Part shown: one piece after another, positions 23,101 through 31,034 of the stretch
Layout: the number at the start of each line of letters is the position of its first letter
Position numbering within the stretch: position 1 is the stretch's first letter
Assembly (NCBI GenBank): GCA_033064195.1
Contig: JARBJD010000196.1
Location: 62,001-126,000, forward strand
DNA: 64,000 nucleotides
Direction: 5' to 3'
DNA from: Blattamonas nauphoetae
Lineage: Eukaryota; Preaxostyla; Oxymonadida
Program-made: the position numbers and the translations under genes
The notes under the pieces: generated by a model
The model's database searches: none
Seen by the model: the letters and a program-made list of their open reading frames with translations, nothing else
Told to the model about the DNA's origin: nothing

Positions 23101-26100
23101 CGCACATCTGGAAATGGAGCGATTGTGAATTCTGTGCTGTCCGCTACAGACTCACTCGAAATCACATACTGCTCGTTCTCATCGTGTCACACACAATCAG
23201 GGGATGGAGGAGTTCTTTGGATTTCTTGTGCCAATCAGGTTTCATCTGCCTCGCTCGTGATCGATGCAACATTCACAACATGTTCGTGTGACAGTGCTCA
23301 CAAAGGGAAGTGGGTGTATCTGCAAGGCCATTCATTCGGATCACTGCTCACGCCAACAAACTGGGAATCAACTCTCGCCTCTCTCACAACACCTGCAAAC
23401 GACTCACTGTTGATGGGAGAAGACTTGGTGGAAAGTGAAGGAAGCTCATTCCGATCGCTGTCACTGCTGTTCTATCTGGTTGACTTCAAAGGTTCCACGA
23501 TCACAACTGGGTCAGATGGAAGGAATGCGAAAGGATGTGGTCAGTCGTCACTTCCCTGCTCGTCTGTGGGTGAAGCGTGGTTGCACCTGAAAGATTTGCC
23601 TCGCATTCTGGAAATCTCGTCATCATCTCAATTGAACTCGGAATTGTCGTTGAATGAAGCAGATGTCGAAATGAAACCGACATCTGAAACAGGAACCGTC
23701 CGAATTGGGAAGACTGGGAGTTTCATTCTCTCGACACACTCACTCATCGCAACCAGTCTCTCCTTCGTTCCTGTTGTCGCCACAGAGACCCGAGATTCGT
23801 CGCTGTTCTCTGTTGTTGGAGGATCTCTGACGATCGCATTGTGCTCGTTCACTGATTTCTCTCTCTCGTCTCAGCCTCTCATCGATCACACTGGAAAGAC
23901 ACTGAAGATGGATGATGTTGAATTTGAAAGAATTGTTCGTGTGAATGGTGATGGAAGTGTTCTTGAGTCAGAAATGATCTCAGAAATGAAATTGGACTTG
24001 AACAACATTCGAATGATTGATGTTTCCTCGACGAATGGAAAGTGTGATGGTCTTTTTGTGCGATTTGGATCGAAATCCACTCCTCTCGCAACTCCTCAAT
24101 TCAACTTGTCGAATCTGCACTTCTCGACCACTCCTTCACATTCTCTCTCTGCCTCATCCAACATTGAGAAGGACGAACGGTGTTTCTTGTGGATTGAAGG
24201 AGCGAATCTCGGCAGCATCATTTTTGAAGGCGATTCTCGCTTCGAGGGATCGTATTCCGAAGATGTGTTGGATGGCTGGATGTGGACTGATGATTGGACA
24301 ACGAATCTGTCGTGCTCGCTTCTGTTCTATCTTCGAGAAAAGAAAGGACCAGTTGGAATCGACACGCTTGGGAACCAATCGCCGCATTGTGGTTTCTTCA
24401 CAGTTTGGTGTTCGACTTTGTCAGCTGCCGTCGCTCGCCTTGCTTCGGCTGAGAGTGATGTCGTTGAAGTGCAGTCATCGTTTGAACTTTCGGACAGCGT
24501 GTCCTTCTCCAACATGAAGACATTCCGAGGAATCGATTCCGACTCGACAGTGACCATCCAACGTGCTTGTTCGTTTTCTGTTTCGGAGTCGTCTTCCCTC
24601 GTTGTCTCTATTTCTTCTCTCCGCTTCCTGCTCCCAACATCACTCGATGCAGATCAGCTGTTCCTTGTCGCTGGAGGAACACTCCACATTTCGTCCTGCT
24701 CATTCTCTCCTGAAACTGGAACACCGTTCTCGTTCCAACTGATTTGTGGGTCTGGAGAGAAAGTGATTGTGGAATCAACGAATGTCTCGTCTGCCTCTCT
24801 CTCGTCTGCTCCTCTGATATCGTCGAGTTGTGACGTTTCGATCTCTCACAGCCAGTTCTCGTCGATTGTTCTTTCGGAAGGAAATGGAAGTGTTCTTCAA
24901 GCTGAAGTGAGCAGCACTTGTCATGTCTCCGTGCTGAACACAGTTTTCTCTGATTGTTCGAACTCGGAAGGAAAGAGTGTGATACTGTTGACAAAAGGAA
25001 CTGGAGCATCGTTCTCGTCATCTGATTGGGAAGGGACATTCGATCTGTCGAGCAACATGAATGATGTTTTGGTGTTGGATCCATCTCTGCCTGCTTCACA
25101 GTTCAACCCGTATTCGCTTCTGTACGAGTTCTATCCTCGAAAAGCGAACGAGATTGTTGTTCGTTCTTCGGAATGGACGATGGACCATCCACTTTGTGGA
25201 AATGCGTCTCTTGCGTGTCATTCGATTTGTGTTGGAAGAGAACTGACGAGAGTGGAGAAGATTGTGATTGTTGAGAAAGGAGGAGTTTGGGGTCGGATGG
25301 AGATGAATGGAGAATCGCTGACGATTGTTGGGAAGAAAGGAAAGGAGCGTCTGTTGATGGTTGGGGAAGGTCAGATTGTTGACAATGCGCACTCCAATCC
25401 CGACAATCTGAAGATTGAGCAAGTGATTGTTGATGTTTCTCTGTCGAATCTTTCGTCGTCGTCAGCGCTGTTTGTTTTGGAGAATGGAAAGATTGAGATT
25501 TCTGATACGTCAATCGAATCACCGAAATCGATTGGATGCCAATTGATTTCAGTGCTGTCTGGAGATGTTCACATTCATCAAGTTTCACTCTCCAACCTCA
25601 TTCTCACCCATCCTTCGCCTATCTCCATCGCATCCTCCTCAAATTGTTCGTTCAGTAATATTGTTCTTCGTTCTCTGACAAACACACCAATCGCTGAGTC
25701 ACCATCGAATGAAGACTCTGACACTCTGTGCTCTTGGTCGTCTGGCTTCATATCACTCTCCAACACAACTGCCAACTTCTTGGTGTTTTCTGCGTCGAAT
25801 GTGTCTCATGGAGCACTTTTCGTTTCAAACAGTTCGGTGTCGATTGAGGGAGGGATCTTCCACAACAACTCGGCCTTCTCTTCCGCCTTCCCATCAGCGA
25901 ACAGAAACATCCGATGCGTGAACAGTTCAAGTCTGACCATCGACAGTCTGAATGGAGGAGATGGATCGAAAGATCATCGTTCAGCGTGGATGTCGGTGGA
26001 TGATGATTGTGTTCTGAGTGGAGTTGATGCCCAGCCTGATTCTCCGCTGTTCGTGCCGACATTGTGGAATGAATCGAAAAGCACATTGAAGAAGAAGGGG

Positions 26101-27486
26101 GAATTGTTTGAAGTGCGGATTGTTGGATCGACGCTGATTCCGTGTGGTCTATTTCTGGAAGTGTTTGAGATGACGAAAGAGAAGAAAGAAGGAAAGAGCA
26201 CAAATGTGTCTCTGACACTGGAATCTGTGTTGTCATTCACCGAAACTGAGATTGTGCTGAATCTTCTCAAATCGTCACTGTCATCGCTGAGCTCATCACT
26301 GGAATGGCGAGGAAGACTGAAATATGGAAATTTGGTTGTGTCATCGGAATGGTTTGTGATTCAGAAGAGCTCGTCTGATCGGATGGCGCAATCAGTGCTG
26401 GACAACATGAAATGGTGGCTTCCTCTCGCTCTCGGGATCGCTGTGCTCATTCTCTTCTTCATTCTTCTCATCGTCTGCCTGAGAGTTCGGCGAGGAAAGA
26501 ATGCGACGAAAAGCGACGATCCGAAACAGGAATTGGATGTGATCGAAGTGAAAGAAGATTTCGACTTTGATCAAAATGACACCTTTGGAGCAGCCTCAAC
26601 TAGAAACCCTAATCTGATTCGAACAAACGAAACATATCTGGACGACAACTTGGGAAAAGCGAGACAGACCGACATTCTCATCCCTTCGAAGAGGGAAGAG
26701 CCAGCATTCTGTATGTCGTGCACTGAGCCTTTCGACACGTATTTCATCAAACATGCGAAGACGCTGTACTCGGTGCTGCACGAAGAGAAGAAGCCGCTTT
26801 CGAATGCTCGACAATCTCAGATTCGGATTGCGAAGACTCTCGAACACATCGGACAGTCAGACAGTCGTGCACCGATTCTGACAGCGCTGACGACGCACTG
26901 GGTGTTGACTGGAGGAGATGGATCGCTGTGGCTTCGAACAAGCAACCCAAACGGAGTTCAGCAAAGCGAGAAACAAACAGGAGCTGCACCATCGATTGTG
27001 CAGAATGATGAGCCTGCTCCACTTGGTGAAGATGCACCGATTATCGATCAAGCCGACATTGCCCAAACTGACTCACCTGCTCGTCCCAACCTTCCTCCGC
27101 CACACACCCTCCACTCGACACATCCGACTGAGAAACAGACATTGGATCACATGACTCGTTGGATGGCGCCAGAACAAAGAAAGAAGGGAGAGAATGAGAT
27201 TGATGTTGAGAAAGTGTTGGTTTTTCGGCTTGGCCTTGTGTTGTACGAGATTGAGACTGGTCTTGTTCCGTTTGGAGAGACGGACGCAGTGAATGCGCAT
27301 CGTCAACTTGAAACGGGGATTGTTCCTCCTCTGGATCGAGTTGTGAAGTCAGAAATGCGCGATCTGATTGTGGCGTGTCTGTCGATTGATTGGAAGCGTC
27401 GTCCCTCTCTTTCGTCTCTCACATCGACACTGGAATCGATTGAGGAGAATCCTCTAGTTGAGAATTGCGATCTCTTCATCTCATGA
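20158..27486 (+). CDS. Receptor C: intact beta-helix surface protein with transmembrane helix and pseudokinase tail (2442 aa)
   Basis: A single uninterrupted frame. Residues 1-20 form a signal peptide (MILFFLCFCFHNHASP). About 2060 extracellular residues follow, rich in Ser, Thr and Asn, with short beta-helix coils (for example FDDCKALCGLNF, VTVVGMTQSGVVGNG). Four modules of about 270-310 residues each open with a CG-x4-x-C signature, at residues ~817 (CGLEKLPC), ~1127 (CGQSSLPC), ~1412 (CGFFTVWC) and ~1680 (CGNASLAC). A membrane helix spans residues ~2086-2108, followed by an acidic variable linker. From ~2185 there is a kinase-like domain with WMAPEQ (~2332), LGLVLYEIETG and RRPS but no Gly loop, Lys, HRD or DFG. 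It is probably a cell-surface sensor or adhesin that binds signalling partners rather than phosphorylating them; the ligand is unknown. Confidence 0.9.
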   Translation: MILFFLCFCFHNHASPSSLPLSLRNIIYTTLQGNKQGVEHRIILDATDYSASETIKERTLQLTGTPNTMLIPLSESEQSPLLTAQNSSLRIVSMTLSSCGKCLCLEDSSATLFGTRLVIGRSGSPIVAVSSCVELLSTTFILSPGRLFPSLVESVSTDCFVGLHNLALENGIVCGDEPLLGSKETSSVLSSNNKMWNMTHTTRSLPHTMTEAACKTCLISTTLECVDDPFYGSIVSHINTGGEFLFSNSSFKSLVGNDDAAITCPAEGCWDRQGNYATSSLTVLNCAFVGCKSKKSGATFGYSLASGLFNCQVNTFTDCESENSGGGFELQRHAQSYIARNRFTTCRAAVCGGGMVANYGYTSMTITDCSFVNCQGTSGSAIHRNAAGSSTTISGLIFDDCKALCGLNFNEIGSAGALFIDLSRTTQVSSCSVKHTLLGLDGGTISCNLTSGCSLSAYDLLIEGSIPQCPVWMKEELSISRMTGVLLSNLVNELSMPQLTVTTHGVFVGTDPITTGKELGCTVRLASSVFNTQAVYDEKWCGLVIPSTVSSPFQTVSGSTRVMWHYFALDCSAATEIALANVNGGSFVIESVEMTFSTDTFQQDLVSVADGELTVKNVSLGQLCLSGKSFFVLSGGSSGSMTDVTVVGMTQSGVVGNGVFARLSDSSALSVSSSAFTGVSSVGDGGVLFSTSSGCISLSSCSFSLCSCGVSSHGKIAHISTTSFTSDSFTFTDSSVLSSGSSGLSELFLSGADIASLAKSSILGSLLIEYEDVTESNVALVFGENGSTSGPLPYFVHPHICGNAVHVSTGFWDHSDCGLEKLPCASFAHGWSRVTVKDDVVTLLTSSAMNEKVESPSCGAEVSSKGPSGGKLTLTLDVSAQFSVNDGDLALSNIILLLPSSLVIPAFVVGGRTLTLSSATTIQNPSSASTHQSALLSLASGSILVDSTSFDFTSPFVSKDALISQKGGSHEMKGMIIENVTRTSGNGAIVNSVLSATDSLEITYCSFSSCHTQSGDGGVLWISCANQVSSASLVIDATFTTCSCDSAHKGKWVYLQGHSFGSLLTPTNWESTLASLTTPANDSLLMGEDLVESEGSSFRSLSLLFYLVDFKGSTITTGSDGRNAKGCGQSSLPCSSVGEAWLHLKDLPRILEISSSSQLNSELSLNEADVEMKPTSETGTVRIGKTGSFILSTHSLIATSLSFVPVVATETRDSSLFSVVGGSLTIALCSFTDFSLSSQPLIDHTGKTLKMDDVEFERIVRVNGDGSVLESEMISEMKLDLNNIRMIDVSSTNGKCDGLFVRFGSKSTPLATPQFNLSNLHFSTTPSHSLSASSNIEKDERCFLWIEGANLGSIIFEGDSRFEGSYSEDVLDGWMWTDDWTTNLSCSLLFYLREKKGPVGIDTLGNQSPHCGFFTVWCSTLSAAVARLASAESDVVEVQSSFELSDSVSFSNMKTFRGIDSDSTVTIQRACSFSVSESSSLVVSISSLRFLLPTSLDADQLFLVAGGTLHISSCSFSPETGTPFSFQLICGSGEKVIVESTNVSSASLSSAPLISSSCDVSISHSQFSSIVLSEGNGSVLQAEVSSTCHVSVLNTVFSDCSNSEGKSVILLTKGTGASFSSSDWEGTFDLSSNMNDVLVLDPSLPASQFNPYSLLYEFYPRKANEIVVRSSEWTMDHPLCGNASLACHSICVGRELTRVEKIVIVEKGGVWGRMEMNGESLTIVGKKGKERLLMVGEGQIVDNAHSNPDNLKIEQVIVDVSLSNLSSSSALFVLENGKIEISDTSIESPKSIGCQLISVLSGDVHIHQVSLSNLILTHPSPISIASSSNCSFSNIVLRSLTNTPIAESPSNEDSDTLCSWSSGFISLSNTTANFLVFSASNVSHGALFVSNSSVSIEGGIFHNNSAFSSAFPSANRNIRCVNSSSLTIDSLNGGDGSKDHRSAWMSVDDDCVLSGVDAQPDSPLFVPTLWNESKSTLKKKGELFEVRIVGSTLIPCGLFLEVFEMTKEKKEGKSTNVSLTLESVLSFTETEIVLNLLKSSLSSLSSSLEWRGRLKYGNLVVSSEWFVIQKSSSDRMAQSVLDNMKWWLPLALGIAVLILFFILLIVCLRVRRGKNATKSDDPKQELDVIEVKEDFDFDQNDTFGAASTRNPNLIRTNETYLDDNLGKARQTDILIPSKREEPAFCMSCTEPFDTYFIKHAKTLYSVLHEEKKPLSNARQSQIRIAKTLEHIGQSDSRAPILTALTTHWVLTGGDGSLWLRTSNPNGVQQSEKQTGAAPSIVQNDEPAPLGEDAPIIDQADIAQTDSPARPNLPPPHTLHSTHPTEKQTLDHMTRWMAPEQRKKGENEIDVEKVLVFRLGLVLYEIETGLVPFGETDAVNAHRQLETGIVPPLDRVVKSEMRDLIVACLSIDWKRRPSLSSLTSTLESIEENPLVENCDLFIS

Positions 27487-28372
27487 ATCTCTTAAATCAC
27501 CTAACTGGAATGATTCTCTCTTGATTCAACACACTCACTCATCACTTAACCATGTCTCAATCACCCTTTCTCTCAGCTGCCTTACACACCTTTTGATTCA
27601 TGTTGCCTCGTCATCTCGTTTTATTTTCGTCCTCTTTTCGCCACTCCCGTACGTATTCTTTTCCACTCCATCACTCGTCTTAAATCGTCTTGATTCACCC
27701 CCAAGATCGTTCGTCCTTATTTCTCTATCAGCTTTTTCCTGTCGCGGGCTTGTTTTTCACATCATCAAAAAAGATCCATCTCACGTGTGGATTTCACATA
27801 CGTGCGACATTCTCCACCCACACTCAAAGAATTGCTCTCGCCCGCAGCACATTTTTGAGTTGCACTCGTCCGTTGAACCAGATTCTGGACACATCTCGGA
27901 CGGGCCACAAACGAACTCGCACGAGATTACATGCAGCGTTCTTGTTGACACAAGACCACATGCTCTCACCTCACATTCAGACATTCTTCATCATTCTTCA
28001 CCCTCACTCATCCTAAACATGCACACTATCAACTCCATTCATCCCACTTTGGTTTGGCCTCGATGAATGGTTGAGATGTGTGAGTCCTCTCTCCACAGCG
28101 AAGGAGCGAGGAGAGTTGTGAACGAATTAGCTCTTTTTTTGCTTGAGCTGAGCGACTCTGTCTTCGTTTTGAAGATCGTTTGTTCTGGCTGGACTCGCCT
28201 CGTGTTGATTTTGTTCCTCGAGCTCTTGTTCTGTTCAAGTTGTCTCGACTTCACTGTTTCTGTTGTCAGGATTCTTTTCTCTGAGAATCCTCACTTCACT
28301 TCAGACGGCATCTTCGAATGATGTTATCTGTCTTTTGCCTTCACTCACTTCACTCTCCACATCATTCACAAA
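27487..28372 (+). other. Conserved 3' flank of receptor C with tail tract (28067-28321)
   Basis: It matches the flanks of A and B, including TTTTGATTCATGTTGCCT shared with B (near 27590) and the conserved tract 28067-28321. The last part (28322-28372, CTCACTTCACTC then CACATCATTCAC) appears to be the uninterrupted version of the site where element X sits beside A. No gene is supported here. Confidence 0.5.
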
Positions 28373-28582
28373 CCACATCTTTGACAAACTGGGATCAATG
28401 TTTTCGCGCACAAACACAGAGGATGACGGAAGTACTGTGGAGAGAAGGAGGGTGTGACGACACATTTCAACTGTGATTTGTGAGGATTGAGAGTGACACT
28501 CCGAATGATGGTTGGATTGTGTGGTGGGGAGAGAATGAAGAAGAGTGAAGTGAAAGCGAGTGTGAAGAGAGAAGCGCTCGGA

Positions 28583-29899
28583 TTAGTCCATCACCACTGG
28601 AAAACTCCCTCCAACCATCGACGGCTCTTCAAGCACTTCTGATGACACAATCTCAACCGAACAACCTGTTGAGAGCATTTGAATAGTGAATCGGAAGGGA
28701 ACAGGAATGTTGGTGAAGAAGACTGGCTGTGTCTCTCCATCTTGCGACAGCTTCAATGTTCGCTTTCCTCCTCGTCCATCTGCCTCCATCACCACTCGCT
28801 GCCCAACAACCCCCAACTTGCATGCTGATCCTTTATGCGATTCTTTGCTGTTCTGTTTCGAATCAAGATACTTCGAATGAAAACACCATCCAGCTCCTCC
28901 TTTTTCAAGTCTGAACCAACATTCAGCTGTTTTCACCCGTTCTGTAAGATCTGTTGAAAGCAACCCAAAATGAAACTCTCCACCGATTGATCGAATGATG
29001 AAAGTGATTCGCACGACAACAGCTCCGAATGAATGTGAGAGAAGATGATGATTGGATGTTCCTGTTTTTGTGAACACACTTCCAGCGAGAGTGAACTTGT
29101 CTTGTTGGAACACTTCGATTGCTGCTGCTCCTTCTTTCACATTCCTTCGTCGCTCTTCTTCTTCCTGTCTCTTCCTTTCCTCTCCTCTCTTCCTTTCCTC
29201 TTCTCTCTTCTTCTCTTCCTCCCTCTGTCGTCCTTCTTCAATCCATTTTTCGTTCATCTCTTCCATCTCTCTCATCTTCCTCGAGAATTCTCTCTGTCGC
29301 TCCTCTTCTGCTTTCTTCGCTGTTTCTTTCTCCTTCTCTCGTTCCTTTCGTTGTATTTCTCGTTCTGTTTCAATCTCCTTTTTCTCCTTCTCTCGTTCTG
29401 TTTCCATCTGTTTCATTTTGTCATCCATCTCCCTTTTCACCCTCTCTCTTTCTTGTTCCATTTCCCTCCGAACAGAGGCCAAGTCAATCCCAATCGATCC
29501 AATCTCTTTCTCAGATGGAGACTGGATCGACGATCGGAAATGACGGAACACGATCCCCCCAGCTTCGTTCTGCACTTTCCGAGTGTTCTCGTCATTCTGG
29601 TCATTCTCCAACGATTGACCGAATGTCAGAACTGCTTTCTCGATCCGAGACAGTGCGAATCCACAGCGACGAGTCAGCGAGAACGAATCTTCTTTCCATT
29701 CTTCATTCTTCTTGTCTGTTGATTTCGAATGCTGTTCGTTGTCAATGTGAGATCGAAGGCCACTGCACAATCGGTCCAAAACAACAAGTGTCGGAAGAAC
29801 ATCCACTGACCCACTTTCACTTTCACGTTCATCTTCACTTGAAATCACTCTGCAAAGTCTCTCAACAATTCCCGAACTCAACACTCCCTCCACTTCCAC
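28583..29899 (-). CDS. D: coiled-coil protein with C-terminal SPRY-like domain (3' part, 438 codons)
   Basis: The open frame starts within the gene (its first codon is GTG), so exons upstream are expected in 29900-30930. Seen: an N-terminal helical part (SLTRRCGFALSRIEKAVL), a long charged coiled coil of Glu/Lys/Arg heptads at residues ~140-270, then a ~165-residue beta-rich domain ending at TAA. That domain (HSFGAVVVRITFIIRS, GQRVVMEADGRGGKRTLK, PVFFTNIPVPFRF) has the order expected of a B30.2/SPRY fold, a protein-interaction module. A second copy (E) is split in three at 43735-56092. The ~60 bp after the stop is also conserved between D and E, indicating a shared 3' UTR. SPRY assignment is by pattern only. 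Confidence 0.72.
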   Translation of the reverse strand: MEVEGVLSSGIVERLCRVISSEDERESESGSVDVLPTLVVLDRLCSGLRSHIDNEQHSKSTDKKNEEWKEDSFSLTRRCGFALSRIEKAVLTFGQSLENDQNDENTRKVQNEAGGIVFRHFRSSIQSPSEKEIGSIGIDLASVRREMEQERERVKREMDDKMKQMETEREKEKKEIETEREIQRKEREKEKETAKKAEEERQREFSRKMREMEEMNEKWIEEGRQREEEKKREEERKRGEERKRQEEEERRRNVKEGAAAIEVFQQDKFTLAGSVFTKTGTSNHHLLSHSFGAVVVRITFIIRSIGGEFHFGLLSTDLTERVKTAECWFRLEKGGAGWCFHSKYLDSKQNSKESHKGSACKLGVVGQRVVMEADGRGGKRTLKLSQDGETQPVFFTNIPVPFRFTIQMLSTGCSVEIVSSEVLEEPSMVGGSFPVVMD

Positions 29900-30930
29900 A
29901 CACGAAAGACTTCCTCCACACAGAAGACTCCAAACACAAAGAAAATCAAAACAAAACGAAATAAAGCAAAACAGATGATGAGAGAAGAGAAAATGAGAGA
30001 GAAGAAGAAATGAAGAAGTGAGAAGAGATCAGACCCAAGTGAGTGAGTGGCTGGTGTGGACAACGAACTGTCTGCATGCTGATTAACAAATCAACAACAA
30101 CAACGAGAATAACAACGTGAACAGGTGAAAGAAGGAGAAAGAGAAGAAGAAAATGAAGACAGAGAGGAACAAACGGAGGAGAGCGCAAGGAGAGAAGGAA
30201 TCAAGTCACTCCGAAGTTGGGGTCGTCCTTCCGACACCGATGTCACCATCACGACAATCACACTCGACAGAACTCCCTGAACACACACAATCCATCACAG
30301 AATCAATCACAAAATCAATCAAAACGAGAATCACAAAGAGAATCAGAAATATCATCATATGGAGAGAAGAAGAGAGACACACAGAAAGCGTGCTTGCACA
30401 ATCCGAAGAAAGGCGTTCCGAAAATCTCTCCAGCAATCCACTCCGAATCCCAATCGAACTTCGCTTTTTCATTTGAGTTGGTTCTGAGATATCATAAAGA
30501 AAGGAAACATGAACAATCCAAATCAAAAGAATGTGTTTGCAAATAATCCCACAATCATGTGAAAATCATGTGACAGACCTGATGTGAGAATGGTGAGGAC
30601 AGAATGAGCGATCTTGAATTGGACAGTTTCATCGCCATTCTTGAACTCACTTTCACATCTCCTGAATTCCTCCATCTGAAAGAAAATTGTTGCGAGATAA
30701 TTGACGGTGATTGAGAAGATACTGAAAGTCATCGAAAGGATGTGAAAACGAACGAGAATGAATCATGAAATAAAGTCCCGTGGGACAGTTAAAACGTAAC
30801 AATGATGATCCAGACAAGTCCGTCAGAAGTGTGACCAGTGCCAAGGGTGTTTGAAATGGATGATAGAGTTTGAGTCGGGAGCATCAACTCGAAGAAAAGT
30901 GATTTGGTTGGATCCTCCTGGGTCGCTTCT
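29900..30930 (-). other. Probable 5' exons and introns of gene D (hydrophobic segments)
   Basis: The minus strand matches the region 43735-44305 plus 47303-47715 of copy E. Conserved peptides include MEEFRRCESEFKNGDETV (near 30680), KKRSSIGIRSGLLERF (near 30470) followed by a hydrophobic helix (MMIFLILFVILVLIDFV), and SVSEGRPQLRSDLIPSLL (near 30230) followed by more hydrophobic stretches. A likely intron joins LTILTS to EPTQMKKR (GTCTG near 30586 to CTCAG near 30483). Other joins were not resolved, so I leave this as a gene part. It suggests D is a multi-span membrane protein with a cytoplasmic coiled-coil/SPRY tail. Confidence 0.5.
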
Positions 30931-31034
30931 TTTCGAGGAATACAGCAGAATCAGCACTATTGTTTTGACTTCATTCATTTGAAGTGGTTTTGAAGCCAAT
31001 CTAGGTCTCAACTGCTCCGACAGAAGAAATAATT

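Noticed and set aside
29045-29964. Long Ser/Phe/Leu-rich plus-strand frames of 160-280 codons
   Set aside because: They are antisense shadows of the Glu/Arg coiled coil of gene D.
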